DNA of 64,000 nt from Paenibacillus sp. 1781tsa1 (GCF_024159265.1 NZ_JAMYWY010000001.1:4092001-4156000); one strand, 5' to 3'; positions 17,395 through 26,290 are shown, counted from the first letter of the stretch. Notes: generated by a model not told the origin, from the sequence alone. Numbers and translations: made by a program.

Positions 17395-18126
17395 CTAAAT
17401 TGTTTTCAAATGGTTTTTAACCAACGTACGCAATAACTCTTTTAACTGATAATCTGTCTCTTTATTAAAAGGAACATCATAGTATTTCTGTTCTAAATTA
17501 AGAGCGACTTCTTCATTAGATTTAGCCATCTCTCTGAATTCATCAAGAGAATACTTACCGTGTTTAATATCCATCATGCTTTCTCTACCTACGCCACGGT
17601 ATGTAATCGCACCCTTGAAATCTTTAAAGTCAGAGACATAGAATTTAGTCAGGAATGACAAAAAGTGTAGCGACATCATGGCTTTCTTCGTATTATATCC
17701 GTACTTCTCAATCAAAGCCATCTGCGACTCAGAGTTTGGAGTGGTAAGATCTTTCATTTGCCCCCTATACATACCAAAGCAGCTATTGAAAAGACTTCTT
17801 AAATTAATCGTACTTATTTTATCCCTCATTGAGTGAAGTTGTTCAATTTCAAGATACCCAAAAGTATCAACTTCAACCGAATAAAGCAATTCTAGAAAAG
17901 TTAAATTCGAATTGGTTAGCAGCTTTTCTAATTTTCTCACATCATGAATTTCAATATCCTCTACTTCAGAGGTTTGAAAATTTTTATAAAGCGATCCAGC
18001 ATATAGATCGTCAAAAGTTGGTAGTACAAAGAATTTGACGTCTCTGTCTGAAGCTTCATCATTCAAGTTGCGATTTATGCTACCCGAAACGGCTTTAAAT
18101 GCGGCCTCACGATTATGTATTTTCAT
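17395..18126 (-). CDS. YcgL-type nucleotidyltransferase-like protein
   Basis: 243 aa. SGSINRNLNDEASDRDVKFF carries the Gly-Ser-x-x-x-Asn...Ser-Asp-x-Asp signature of the DNA-polymerase-beta superfamily, followed by a helical half typical of YcgL-like predicted nucleotidyltransferases found in phages. Usual proteins have Gly-Ser-x-x-x-Gly; here Asn/Arg replace part of it. The biochemical role of the family is not known. Confidence 0.75.
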   Translation of the reverse strand: MKIHNREAAFKAVSGSINRNLNDEASDRDVKFFVLPTFDDLYAGSLYKNFQTSEVEDIEIHDVRKLEKLLTNSNLTFLELLYSVEVDTFGYLEIEQLHSMRDKISTINLRSLFNSCFGMYRGQMKDLTTPNSESQMALIEKYGYNTKKAMMSLHFLSFLTKFYVSDFKDFKGAITYRGVGRESMMDIKHGKYSLDEFREMAKSNEEVALNLEQKYYDVPFNKETDYQLKELLRTLVKNHLKTI

Positions 18127-18143
18127 CTATCTACTCCCCTATC

Positions 18144-18383
18144 CTAGAGAATGTCTACATCTGGAACCGACCTATCAACTTTTGCTGTTACCTCTATGTC
18201 GTTACACACTCTATTGACTAATTTTCTTGCATCGTTTGCTGTAATTCCTAATAGTTCAGCTAGTTTATTTAAAGTTACATGACCTATTAAATATAAGCCC
18301 ATTAGCTCAATTGGATTCAATTTTTTAATGTCTGTATGATAATAGTCGATCATCAAATTATTTGACTCTTTAGATGAGAACAT
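18144..18383 (-). CDS. small HTH-like protein, 79 aa
   Basis: LNKLAELLGITANDARKLVN is a plausible helix-turn-helix. Its start overlaps the end of the upstream gene by 14 nt, indicating coupled translation. Possibly a small regulator. Confidence 0.55.
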   Translation of the reverse strand: MFSSKESNNLMIDYYHTDIKKLNPIELMGLYLIGHVTLNKLAELLGITANDARKLVNRVCNDIEVTAKVDRSVPDVDIL

Positions 18384-18618
18384 CTTTCACCTCATCCATT
18401 GCTTGTCTTAAATCATATTTTCCCGTCAACAATAGTTCGTTGATACGTCTAATTTGACCAATTGTAAGATGTTTGCACAATTCATCTACGCTACTAAATT
18501 CATCTGACAATATCTTTGACAGCCTCACGATAGACTCTTCCCTCTTCATCTTGTAAGCCGTATTAGCGTTGTAAGGCATCACTGTCAAATACTCGGGTAT
18601 ACTTTCAGGAATCTGCAT
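18370..18618 (-). CDS. hypothetical protein, 82 aa
   Basis: Helical, with an HLTIGQIRRINELLLTGKYD segment. GGAGG RBS. Probably functions with the overlapping downstream gene. Function unknown. Confidence 0.6.
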   Translation of the reverse strand: MQIPESIPEYLTVMPYNANTAYKMKREESIVRLSKILSDEFSSVDELCKHLTIGQIRRINELLLTGKYDLRQAMDEVKDVLI

Positions 18619-18697
18619 TCGTCCTCCTCCTGTCTATGTAAAAGAAAGATTTTATCAATTCTTAGCTCTGTGCAATACAACTTTTCTAGGATGTTAA

Positions 18698-18913
18698 TTA
18701 ATTAGAGTTCTGCCTTTTCCCCTCACAAGCAATTTTACGAATTATCTCCCAAACTTCATATTCATTAAGTTCCCTATATGAATCAATCACCTCTTCAGGC
18801 ACTTCATCGTATCCTTCATTAATTTCTTGAATTCGATCAACAAACGACTGTTTCACGGTAAATGGTGTTTCTTCCATAAGATAATCTAATACAATTTTTC
18901 TATGATTTGTCAT
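18698..18913 (-). CDS. hypothetical acidic protein, 71 aa
   Basis: Start at ATG 18913 (MTNHRKIVLDYLMEE) because GAGGAG lies 8 nt upstream of it and inside the longer frame. Helical. Function unknown. Confidence 0.6.
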   Translation of the reverse strand: MTNHRKIVLDYLMEETPFTVKQSFVDRIQEINEGYDEVPEEVIDSYRELNEYEVWEIIRKIACEGKRQNSN

Positions 18914-18937
18914 CTCTTGTCTCCTCATGCTATAAAG

Positions 18938-19306
18938 TTACCAGTTGCGATCCAAGCCTTCAATTGTCTGCGCTTGTTCCATATAGAAAGCATTTTCAGT
19001 TAAATTAAACCTTGCAAAAACATTGTCGCCAGCAGCCCCTTGATTGAAGCCATTAAAATCAGCATCAACATACATTTTGCATGTTATATAGCCACCAATT
19101 TCTTTACTTAGACTATTTTGCAAATATGTTTCATTAATAATCTCATAGTCATCCCCAAATACCAAATCAAGAATATACTTGAGCTCCTTTAGATTTCTTT
19201 TGCCTTTGTAATATACTCTTTCACCCAACTCATTTTCTTTGAATTTGTCTGAAAGAAAGTACGTTCTTAGATTTCCTTTTCGTGCTTCAAAATCCATTGA
19301 ATTCAT
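18938..19306 (-). CDS. hypothetical protein, 122 aa
   Basis: Start at ATG 19306 (MNSMDFEARKGNLR) behind AAAGGGG. Strand-rich, ends on GLDRNW. Family not recognised. Confidence 0.65.
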   Translation of the reverse strand: MNSMDFEARKGNLRTYFLSDKFKENELGERVYYKGKRNLKELKYILDLVFGDDYEIINETYLQNSLSKEIGGYITCKMYVDADFNGFNQGAAGDNVFARFNLTENAFYMEQAQTIEGLDRNW

Positions 19307-19367
19307 AAACTGCCCCTTTCTTTTTCTCCATGAAAGGAAAATTTGATGTAGATTCTTATGTATTATA

Positions 19368-19925
19368 TCAATTGTTACCAGCAAACTCACCATAATAGTA
19401 TCTTCTCATCTTTTCAGCGTACCTTCCAGCTTCATGTACATCATCAAATAGACCCATTGTTTTATTTTTACGATCTACTTGAAGTTGTACAGCCCACATC
19501 TCATAATCTTTGTTCCAAGATACATTTCGATATCCAGACTTATTATTGCTATTCTTAGACTTTCTTTTTTTACTGTTGTTAATTGATTCTACAATTCTCA
19601 AATTCTCTTTTCTGTTGTCTAATTTATTTGTGCTTATATGATCCACTTTATGCGTCTTATTATTCTTATGTACTTTATCCATTACAACACCATGGAGCAT
19701 AATTGTTACACCTTTTCTTTTACCATTTTCTCCAGTGAAACGTTTTGAAATCTCTGCATAGTATGTTTTAGCATTCTTTGCCCAACTAACATGGACCATG
19801 TAATTATTCTTATCTAGGATATCTAAGTCTTCTTTATCAATTAACACATCAAACTTGTCACCGTTTCTTCTTGTTATGTGCAAGATTGCCACATCTCCAT
19901 TGATTGTATAATTGTTTTTAATCAT
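19368..19925 (-). CDS. HNH endonuclease with AP2 DNA-binding domain
   Basis: 185 aa. VDHISTNKLDNRKENLRIV is the HNH-type His-Asn core of free-standing phage homing endonucleases, followed by SGYRNVSWNKDYEMWAVQLQ, an AP2/integrase-type DNA-binding strand set. Such genes are mobile and usually insert between essential phage genes. Start at ATG 19925; an internal RBS is not obvious and the gene follows its neighbour without overlap. Confidence 0.85.
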   Translation of the reverse strand: MIKNNYTINGDVAILHITRRNGDKFDVLIDKEDLDILDKNNYMVHVSWAKNAKTYYAEISKRFTGENGKRKGVTIMLHGVVMDKVHKNNKTHKVDHISTNKLDNRKENLRIVESINNSKKRKSKNSNNKSGYRNVSWNKDYEMWAVQLQVDRKNKTMGLFDDVHEAGRYAEKMRRYYYGEFAGNN

Positions 19926-19957
19926 TCTTAATAAAACGTCCTCCTATTTTATTTAAT

Positions 19958-20653
19958 TTAATTTATTTTAATCATATCAGTGTACAATAACCTCTGATAA
20001 TTCGGTAACTCAAAATCATGATGAAAATGTCCAAAATACCACTGTTTATAGTCTGCCTTCTGCTCTATACCATAAAAGTAGGGATGCATCTCATCTCGAT
20101 CCATTCGTATATTACAACGCTGCTCAATATATTCTAGCGATGTAGTAGAGCAAGTGTGTGTAAGTATGTAGTCTACCTTCCATTCATGTTTCTCTAGATT
20201 CTTTAATCCTTCTTCGTATTCCTCTTGAGATGGCATCTCACGTCTCCACCAGGACTTACCCTCTTTACGATACTCTTTGTCGTGTGAAGCAGCGCCACCA
20301 AACGTAAAGAACTTTTTACCCTCAATCTCAAAAACCTGTCCGCGCATCAGATGAATAACGCTATCGTTAATTCTATGTACTTTGCCACCATTCCAAATTT
20401 CCACTGGATATTCTTCAAGCAAATCAAAATTCTCATGATTACCGCAAATAAATAATGTCGTAAATGGTTTAGTCTTATTCAGCCACTTGAGCCAATATTG
20501 ATCCTCTTTACTTCCATCCCATATAAGACCGAAATCTCCAGCAATGATTACATAATCATCCTTAGTCATATCCCTTTGTTGTGGGAAGTTCTTAGTATTG
20601 AGTCGCTTGTTCACACTAATTGTTCCATGAATGTCTCCAGTAATATGTATCAC
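19958..20653 (-). CDS. calcineurin-like metallophosphoesterase
   Basis: 231 aa, GTG start at 20653. All metal-binding motifs are present in order: GDIHG (6-10), AGDFG (39-43), CGNHE (70-74), THTC, and GHFHHD (near 213). The fold hydrolyses phosphoesters; phage members act on proteins, cyclic or bis-nucleotides, or nucleic acid. Substrate unknown. Confidence 0.85.
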   Translation of the reverse strand: MIHITGDIHGTISVNKRLNTKNFPQQRDMTKDDYVIIAGDFGLIWDGSKEDQYWLKWLNKTKPFTTLFICGNHENFDLLEEYPVEIWNGGKVHRINDSVIHLMRGQVFEIEGKKFFTFGGAASHDKEYRKEGKSWWRREMPSQEEYEEGLKNLEKHEWKVDYILTHTCSTTSLEYIEQRCNIRMDRDEMHPYFYGIEQKADYKQWYFGHFHHDFELPNYQRLLYTDMIKIN

Positions 20654-20676
20654 TTATATTGTTCAATCCTTTCTCT

Positions 20677-20694
20677 ATGAAAGTCATATTTTAC
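20677..20694 (-). repeat. 18-bp intergenic dyad element
   Basis: GTAAAATATGACTTTCAT; its left half contains the TAA stop of the 20691-20906 gene. Confidence 0.65.
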
Positions 20695-20906
20695 TTAGTT
20701 TTCTCTCTATAAACCTGCCAGCAAGCACCATTGACTGTACTGTAAAAGTTTGATTTTTCATCTTTTCTTAGTTCAATAGATCTTGCTTTGGATGGATTCT
20801 CGATAAATTCATATCCTTGATGATTCAGCCAAGCTTTTGCGTCATCTATCCCTTTGCTTTTTAATAATCCACCATAAACAGTGTTCATGTCTTTGCTGAT
20901 AGCCAT
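20691..20906 (-). CDS. hypothetical protein, 71 aa
   Basis: Contains AWLNHQGYEFIENPSKARSI and a C-terminal YSTVNGACWQVYREKTK, a small alpha/beta layout. RBS AAGGAG. Function unknown. Confidence 0.6.
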   Translation of the reverse strand: MAISKDMNTVYGGLLKSKGIDDAKAWLNHQGYEFIENPSKARSIELRKDEKSNFYSTVNGACWQVYREKTK

Positions 20907-20934
20907 ATGTACAACTCCTTCTTTTTAATTAATC

Positions 20935-21294
20935 TCACATTTCATCAAGTAATTTGTTTGTAACCTCTGCATCAGAATTTAGTTTCTCATACTTATCTAT
21001 TTCTTGTTTAGTATTGAAACTTGACCGTTCTGCTGATTTCTTTGCCTTGTCAGCTCTAAATTCTTTGACTTGCCATGGTTTAGCTTTTCTTGTTTCAGGA
21101 TATGATTTCGAGTCCATTTCTTCAGCATCTGTCTTTAGCACTGGAGCAATGTCCCATCTCATCCCAACTTCACCCATACTATAGTTTTTGACTCTATAGA
21201 TATCTTCCTCTACACCAGAAACCTCAAATTGTTGATTTATCTTATTGGCATACCAATATGAATCACTGCTACACTTCTTGATTTTAATATGCAC
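20935..21294 (-). CDS. hypothetical protein, 119 aa
   Basis: I use the GTG at 21294 (V-HIKIKKCSSDSYWYANKI) behind AAGGGATG; longer frames run into the preceding gene. The beta-rich first half ending EDIYRVKNY resembles a small barrel seen in many Firmicute phage proteins; the second half is charged and helical. Function unknown. Confidence 0.6.
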   Translation of the reverse strand: MHIKIKKCSSDSYWYANKINQQFEVSGVEEDIYRVKNYSMGEVGMRWDIAPVLKTDAEEMDSKSYPETRKAKPWQVKEFRADKAKKSAERSSFNTKQEIDKYEKLNSDAEVTNKLLDEM

Positions 21295-21343
21295 AATTAT
21301 CATCCCTTCAGAGACTGAGTAAAAGATTCGTTTTATCAATGGC

Positions 21344-21556
21344 TTATGTATTAACGAAGCTCCGATAATTAAAAATTTCTTCTTCGTTAGGTTCTCCAGC
21401 AAGATCCCATCGGTTATTATCTAAAAGTTTTGCTATAAATCTCTTTTGGGCAGTTGTTGGTAGTAGCTTAAAAGCTTCTTCAATCATTAAGTCATAATCG
21501 GCTTGGTCAACTCTACTCCATAAATCAACGAGTATCTCTCCACCCTTTTTACTCAT
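21344..21556 (-). CDS. hypothetical protein, 70 aa
   Basis: Helical (ADYDLMIEEAFKLLPTTAQK). AAAGGAGG RBS. Function unknown. Confidence 0.6.
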   Translation of the reverse strand: MSKKGGEILVDLWSRVDQADYDLMIEEAFKLLPTTAQKRFIAKLLDNNRWDLAGEPNEEEIFNYRSFVNT

Positions 21557-21593
21557 TTTTGAATCCTCCTTTCGAGTATGATGAACATTCTTC

Positions 21594-21731
21594 TTATTCA
21601 GGATCGTAGATTCTGGTTACATGATGACAGTCGGCACATTCATAATCAGTGAATTCACCATTTTCATCTTCACCACTCCCAACAACCTCTGCATATTCAT
21701 TATCAAAGCATTCTTCACATTGAAAATTCAT
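21594..21731 (-). CDS. zinc-ribbon microprotein, 45 aa
   Basis: CEEC near the N-terminus and CADC 30 residues later, with an acidic linker; a minimal zinc ribbon. GGAGG upstream of ATG 21731. Confidence 0.65.
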   Translation of the reverse strand: MNFQCEECFDNEYAEVVGSGEDENGEFTDYECADCHHVTRIYDPE

Positions 21732-21782
21732 ATATTTTAAACCTCCATAGTTAATTTTTATAAAACTACTCTTTCATTTGAT

Positions 21783-21847
21783 TTTATTAAATAACCGAGA
21801 TACAAGTTGAGATTTATTGTTTTGTGATATCTCGGTTATTTAATAAA
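21783..21847. repeat. perfect 20-bp inverted repeat, 25-nt loop
   Basis: TTTATTAAATAACCGAGATA at 21783-21802 and its exact complement at 21828-21847, in the only noncoding stretch of this area. The low GC content and lack of a T-run argue against an ordinary terminator. Confidence 0.85.
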
Positions 21848-21874
21848 GAAACTTGATTTAGTAAACTAGAGAAA

Positions 21875-22513
21875 TCAAAGTGAATCCCAAACGTCACCTA
21901 TCTGCGTAACGGCTTTTTCCCTTTTAAGTTCTTCAATTTGTGAAATTATAACTGTGGCTTTACGATGTTCTTCTGAGTAGATATTTAGTGCCTGTAGTAC
22001 ATCTTCACTCAAATCGAAACTATAAGCGTATCTTATTTTTCCATTTTTCCGCCCAAAATCACTCATAACACCTGTATGTGTACGTGTATCGCTATGTTCC
22101 CTAATTGTAATAATTTTATGTTTTTCGAATACCTTCCCCAACTCACCATAGACTAGTCTCAATTGCTCTTCTAAAAAATCGGGGATACGATGCTCATTAA
22201 TATGTCTATAGGTCTTACTATTTTCTCTCTGGTGCCACCAAAGTTCCTCTTTATCTAAATGCTCACTTATTAATTCATGTGATCTTTCAATTAACAGTTG
22301 AACATCTTGTTTCAATAATTTAAGATTATCTTCGCCAACCTCGTATGACTTTTCGGCATTGTCAGTTACTAACTTTTTTGCTTTTTCGGCATATAATTTG
22401 TTGAAAAATAGAGCCAGTCTTTGCATAAATACAGTATGTATGTGTGCCATTTCGTCTTTCTTAGCTTCCACTTCTGTTTGTTTTCTTGCAATTTCTTCAT
22501 CGTAATTTCTCAT
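21875..22513 (-). CDS. hypothetical coiled-coil protein, 212 aa
   Basis: Long helical protein with charged heptads at both ends (EIARKQTEVEAKKDEM and IEELKREKAVTQI) around a compact centre (THTGVMSDFGRKNGKIRY). It has its own promoter (22589-22617) with the AAGAATAAAAATA box. Family not recognised. Confidence 0.65.
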   Translation of the reverse strand: MRNYDEEIARKQTEVEAKKDEMAHIHTVFMQRLALFFNKLYAEKAKKLVTDNAEKSYEVGEDNLKLLKQDVQLLIERSHELISEHLDKEELWWHQRENSKTYRHINEHRIPDFLEEQLRLVYGELGKVFEKHKIITIREHSDTRTHTGVMSDFGRKNGKIRYAYSFDLSEDVLQALNIYSEEHRKATVIISQIEELKREKAVTQIGDVWDSL

Positions 22514-22588
22514 GGTATATCACTCCTATTTGTTAGTACTTAACTTATTCGACATTTAATAAATTTATCCTTCTATCTCACATAAATA

Positions 22589-22617
22589 ATATTATTATTT
22601 TTATTCTTAAAAGTCAA
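22589..22617 (-). promoter_or_regulatory. promoter with AAGAATAAAAATA in the spacer
   Basis: TTGACT (22612-22617), 17-nt spacer TTTAAGAATAAAAATAA, TAATAT (22589-22594), pointing at the 21875-22513 gene. Confidence 0.7.
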
Positions 22618-22630
22618 GCAACAATTCACT

Positions 22631-22993
22631 TCACATATCAGTTAAATCTAATTTCATGTAATCAGCTAACATCACTAATACATCCGTTCTAACCCTACTC
22701 ATTAGTGGGCTCATCTTATGTTGATAGCCCTGAATTGAATAGGAGATAGTCAAATTTTCTTTGGTTCTTTTCTGTTCGATTATTTTAATGTCTCTATTTC
22801 TTAATGCTTTCTTCAGCTCGTATATGTCGGTGGTCACCTTGTCTTGTAGTGCATTTAAATAGAATTTCAGCTCTCTTTTTAATATAACACTGCTCTCATC
22901 GATTCTCTTCTTGTCCTCCTCTATTACATCTAATAATAGTGGCATCTCAGCATATTTTTTCACTAGTTCCAACTCTTCAGCACTTTGCTTCAT
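22631..22993 (-). CDS. hypothetical protein of the uvrX operon, 120 aa
   Basis: Helical and charged; its ATG overlaps the last base of the YolD-like gene, so it is co-translated with the lesion-bypass pair. SPbeta has YolC at the equivalent place. Role unknown. Confidence 0.65.
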   Translation of the reverse strand: MKQSAEELELVKKYAEMPLLLDVIEEDKKRIDESSVILKRELKFYLNALQDKVTTDIYELKKALRNRDIKIIEQKRTKENLTISYSIQGYQHKMSPLMSRVRTDVLVMLADYMKLDLTDM

Positions 22994-23343
22994 TATTCTA
23001 ATCCTCCTCCTGATAATCGCACCGCAACTAAACTTTTTATGTCAATCCATTCGTGTCCATCTTCCCATTCTACTCTAACCTTCTTTCCTAACTCATTAAC
23101 CTTTGATACAATCCCACTTACAACCCGTTTGGAATTCAGCTCAAACACCTCAAAATTCGCTTCCTCAGTGTATCTATATGATATGCCTATGTTCTGGTAA
23201 ATTACCTCCCACTCATCCTCATTTAGCAGAGGTTTAATCTCATCATTATCCCTCGAACGATGTTCAATGATTCTTTCTTTATGTTGTGGCAGCATCATAC
23301 GACTTGATTCCCACAATCCATTTGCCTCAAGTTTTTTACTCAT
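22993..23343 (-). CDS. yolD: YolD-like protein
   Basis: 116 aa. The N-terminal signature ANGLWESSRMMLPQHKERI is diagnostic for the YolD family, which is almost always encoded beside a UvrX/UmuC-type polymerase and is thought to act as its partner, filling the place of UmuD. It overlaps the polymerase gene by 4 nt. SOS control comes from the LexA box upstream of uvrX. Confidence 0.9.
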   Translation of the reverse strand: MSKKLEANGLWESSRMMLPQHKERIIEHRSRDNDEIKPLLNEDEWEVIYQNIGISYRYTEEANFEVFELNSKRVVSGIVSKVNELGKKVRVEWEDGHEWIDIKSLVAVRLSGGGLE

Positions 23344-24584
23344 TTATAATGCCCCCCAATTTTATTTGATCTGTCGATAGCCTGACCAGCAGACGTGATT
23401 GAGCTTGCCCGTAAGATTGCAATATCACCAAAACGATCCTTGATGTCATCCATTACTTTATCCACTGCTCTCTTTTGTTCCTGATCATCGAACAATGACA
23501 GTTGATACGTCTCAGCATTGGAAAGATTCGATAATGAAATCCCAACTCGTCTTACAGGTTGACCATCCCAATGTTGCCTAAAGATTTGTTTAGCTATCTT
23601 ACACACATCAACTGTTATGTTTGTGGGATCTTGCAATTTAACCTGTCTACTGAATCCAGTTGGATGATCAAAGTCAGCACCGGATAGGCTCATAGTGACT
23701 ACACTACCCATTAATCCCTTTTTCCGGGTACGTCTGCAAACCTCTGTACATATGTCTTGAATTACAACGTCAATTTCCCACTGTTCAGTATAGTCTCTAG
23801 GTAGAGTCATACCATTACCAATATCCTTTTGCACACTGTGAGTATTTACTGTTACCGGAGAGTCATCTAAGCCATTGGCTACCCTCCAAATAACCTCACC
23901 GTTTACACCCCATTTACTTCTCAATTTTGATAGAGGAGTATCGGCAAGCTGTTTTATTGTTCGAATACCCATTTTCCACAGGTGCTTTTCCATTCTAGAT
24001 CCAATACCCCACATATCTCGAATTGGCTTATCACCTATGTGCTCATGTAGTTCTTCTTTTCTAAGAAAGAATACTCCACCATCAATCTTCTTTGCGATCA
24101 TATCACAACAGAGCTTACTCATTACTTTATTGGTTGAGATACCTGCTCTTGCATAGACTCCCGTTTCATTGTAAATCTTGTCTTGAATCTGCTTTGCTAA
24201 ATCAATCGGGTCATTACCAAATAAGTGAAGAGAGCCAGTCACATCGCAAAATAGCTCATCGATACTATAGGGCTCCACTAGATCGGTAAACTCCTCAATA
24301 ATGGACATAATTTGAGTAGAAACCTCGATATATTCCTGCATATGTGGCCTTACTATAATTAGTTCAGGACACTTTTGAAGTGATTGCCATAATGGTTCAG
24401 CGGTTGACACGCCTTTTGCCTTAGCCAGAGGACATGCAGCAAGTATTATTCCTGAACGTCTTGCTGGATCTCCTGCAACTGCCAATGGTTTGTTTTTGTA
24501 CTGTGGCATTTTAGCCTTTTCAACACTGGCATAAAACGATTGCATGTCAATTAACATAATTGTCCGCTCTTTCTTCGCCATCAT
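23340..24584 (-). CDS. uvrX: UvrX-type Y-family DNA polymerase
   Basis: About 414 aa. IDMQSFYASVEK (catalytic Asp, steric gate Phe/Tyr), PLAVAGDPARRSGI, PYSIDELFCDVTG (the second pair of catalytic acidic residues), the helix-hairpin region MWGIGSRMEKHLWKMGI, and a C-terminal little-finger domain. A beta-clamp-like QLSLF motif is near the C-terminus. It copies damaged DNA. Start placed at ATG 24584, 5 nt after GGGAG; a second ATG follows directly. First gene of an SOS operon with yolD. Confidence 0.95.
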   Translation of the reverse strand: MMAKKERTIMLIDMQSFYASVEKAKMPQYKNKPLAVAGDPARRSGIILAACPLAKAKGVSTAEPLWQSLQKCPELIIVRPHMQEYIEVSTQIMSIIEEFTDLVEPYSIDELFCDVTGSLHLFGNDPIDLAKQIQDKIYNETGVYARAGISTNKVMSKLCCDMIAKKIDGGVFFLRKEELHEHIGDKPIRDMWGIGSRMEKHLWKMGIRTIKQLADTPLSKLRSKWGVNGEVIWRVANGLDDSPVTVNTHSVQKDIGNGMTLPRDYTEQWEIDVVIQDICTEVCRRTRKKGLMGSVVTMSLSGADFDHPTGFSRQVKLQDPTNITVDVCKIAKQIFRQHWDGQPVRRVGISLSNLSNAETYQLSLFDDQEQKRAVDKVMDDIKDRFGDIAILRASSITSAGQAIDRSNKIGGHYK

Positions 24585-24627
24585 TATCACTCCCATAATC
24601 AAATAAGAACGTTTGTTTGTATTAGTA

Positions 24628-24658
24628 TTATACACCGAACATACGTTCTTTATGCAAC
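24628..24658 (-). promoter_or_regulatory. uvrX promoter with LexA box
   Basis: TTGCAT (24653-24658) and TATAAT (24628-24633) enclose CGAACATACGTTCT (24637-24650), which fits the Gram-positive LexA/DinR consensus GAAC-N4-GTTC exactly. A weaker second box (GAACGTTTGTTT, 24608-24619) follows. LexA bound here would block the polymerase. Confidence 0.9.
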
Positions 24659-24740
24659 AGGAAATTTTTGTAGTTCATTTAGATATTTAAGTTGTATAAT
24701 ACAGTAAGCATTCTATTTCAGATAACAAGGGAGTAATATA

Positions 24741-25244
24741 ATGAAGGACAAATTAAAGGGGTTAGTAATCGGTATCCTGCTTGGTTCAACAATTACAGGT
24801 GCAACGGCATTTGCAGCAACTACTACACCAGTTAAGGCAGTAATTCAGAAGGTTAACTTATATGTAGATGGAAATAAGAAGTCCACAACTGATGCAATAA
24901 CGTACAAGAACACTACATATGTACCAGTTAGAAGTATGAGTAATGCAATTGGTGAGAAGGTTTCATTAAAAGAGGACAATCTTTATATTGGCAAGCAACC
25001 GAAGTTTATTGTAAATGAGGATAATGCCTACAAGTATGTGTATTCGAAAATTAAGAAAGACGTAGATAAGTACAAGCTTGGCATGATGGATGAGGGTTAT
25101 AGTGAGGATGGGAAGTATTTTGTAGTCAGAGTATATGAAAATCATCCTGAGTACATTGTCACTTGGGGATATTACTATGTAGAGCTCACTAATGGAGCAG
25201 TCTACAAGTATGATATACCTGAGGATAAGTTGGTAAAACTTTAG
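24741..25244 (+). CDS. secreted copper-amine-oxidase N-domain protein
   Basis: 167 aa. A signal peptide (residues 1-26, cleavage near AFA-A) is followed by the stalk domain YVDGNKKSTTDAITYKNTTY-type with PVRSMSNAIG, the copper amine oxidase N-terminal fold common in Paenibacillus secreted proteins; no catalytic domain is attached. The gene is on the opposite strand to the phage operons, has a TATAAT at 24695-24700 and its own terminator, so it is probably expressed from the prophage as cargo. Confidence 0.8.
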   Translation: MKDKLKGLVIGILLGSTITGATAFAATTTPVKAVIQKVNLYVDGNKKSTTDAITYKNTTYVPVRSMSNAIGEKVSLKEDNLYIGKQPKFIVNEDNAYKYVYSKIKKDVDKYKLGMMDEGYSEDGKYFVVRVYENHPEYIVTWGYYYVELTNGAVYKYDIPEDKLVKL

Positions 25245-25268
25245 GGTGGATTTCTCCACCCTTTTTTC
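25243..25268 (+). terminator. rho-independent terminator
   Basis: AGGGTGG-ATTTCT-CCACCCT followed by six T; starts at the stop codon of the secreted protein gene. Confidence 0.9.
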
Positions 25269-25273
25269 TTCTT

Positions 25274-25291
25274 GTAAAACTTGTCTTTCAT
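25274..25291 (+). repeat. 18-bp dyad element, plus orientation
   Basis: GTAAAACTTGTCTTTCAT between two plus-strand genes: the orientation has flipped together with transcription. Confidence 0.65.
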
Positions 25292-25341
25292 CAAAAGTTA
25301 TGAATAGCTCTACATTATATACAGAGGGAAGTTAGTAAATA

Positions 25342-25740
25342 ATGATAACAGATTTCACCTTTAAATTACTTGCAGTATGTAGCATTTGTCTTACGATTGT
25401 AGGTTGCAATTCAACTTCACTAATTGACAATGTTGATGCTGGATTCTATTTGTATGAAGAGTCACAGAAAATTGAAGATGAAGTAGTCGCTGTTGGCGCA
25501 GGAATGAAATGGTTATTTGGAATACTTCAAGATATATCAGACGCTAAATTAGACAGTGATGATAAAGATTATCAATATATAATAAATCAATACTTAAAAG
25601 TGTATGACATACTGAGAACAAAATACCTCTTAGATGAAGACACGATCGCTGAGATAGCCAACATAACCGACAAGAACCTTAAAGATGATAAAATAGATTC
25701 AATAAGATCTCAAGTATACAGCCAAATGAGTGCTGAATAA
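25342..25740 (+). CDS. small lipoprotein, 132 aa
   Basis: N-terminal hydrophobic segment ending in the lipobox IVG-C (Cys22), then an acidic helical domain of about 105 residues. Signal peptidase II processing and anchoring to the outer membrane leaflet are expected. RBS AGGGAA. It may modify the lysogen surface, for example in superinfection exclusion; that is speculation. Confidence 0.7.
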   Translation: MITDFTFKLLAVCSICLTIVGCNSTSLIDNVDAGFYLYEESQKIEDEVVAVGAGMKWLFGILQDISDAKLDSDDKDYQYIINQYLKVYDILRTKYLLDEDTIAEIANITDKNLKDDKIDSIRSQVYSQMSAE

Positions 25741-25755
25741 TTTTATATGATTGAA

Positions 25756-25802
25756 ACCTATCCGTCACTTCAATAAAACCAAGTTGTAAGTAGCGGATAG
25801 GT
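25756..25802. terminator. hairpin between convergent genes
   Basis: Arms 25756-25770 and 25788-25802 pair at 13 of 15 positions (core ACCTATCCG). It lies between the lipoprotein gene and a minus-strand gene and could end both transcripts, though no T-run follows. Confidence 0.5.
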
Positions 25803-25837
25803 AGCCATTCTTAAAGAAATGTTCATTTGATCAAAAA

Positions 25838-26065
25838 TTAACGCATGTCTTCACGCTGTTCAATGTATCCCTTGAAATACTCCCAATTTCTATCGAGTTC
25901 ATTTATATTGTTGGATATGTATCTCTCTGCAACTCCATCTTCAACAAGTCCCTGATCAGACATTTGAAACATTATCTCAATTTTGCTCACCATCTCTAAA
26001 AAATTTTGAGCATATCCTTTTGCATGATTTAGTCGATATTGATTCAGTCCATGTTTACCTTTCAT
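25838..26065 (-). CDS. hypothetical helical protein, 75 aa
   Basis: Starts MKGKHGLNQYRLNHAKGYAQ; amphipathic helices. GGAAGA RBS. Function unknown. Confidence 0.6.
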   Translation of the reverse strand: MKGKHGLNQYRLNHAKGYAQNFLEMVSKIEIMFQMSDQGLVEDGVAERYISNNINELDRNWEYFKGYIEQREDMR

Positions 26066-26098
26066 TGGCTGTCTTCTTCCTCTCTTAGCGTTTTTTGT

Positions 26099-26266
26099 TT
26101 AAACTAAAGCATCGATAATACGCTTGGCAACTTCTGAAATGCAATCAGGACAAATATGGTGTGGTTTTTCTTTATCACTGAGACCCAATATAAACATTGC
26201 TTCTTGTCCACATTCACAATATTCACCTGTTCCTCTGGGTGGATCGACAACATATATATTTCTCAT
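26099..26266 (-). CDS. zinc-binding microprotein, 55 aa
   Basis: CEC and CPDC pairs 24 residues apart around a short helix, a probable zinc ribbon. GGAG 7 nt before ATG 26266. Confidence 0.6.
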   Translation of the reverse strand: MRNIYVVDPPRGTGEYCECGQEAMFILGLSDKEKPHHICPDCISEVAKRIIDALV

Positions 26267-26290
26267 AGATTTCTCCTTAAAATATGTATT

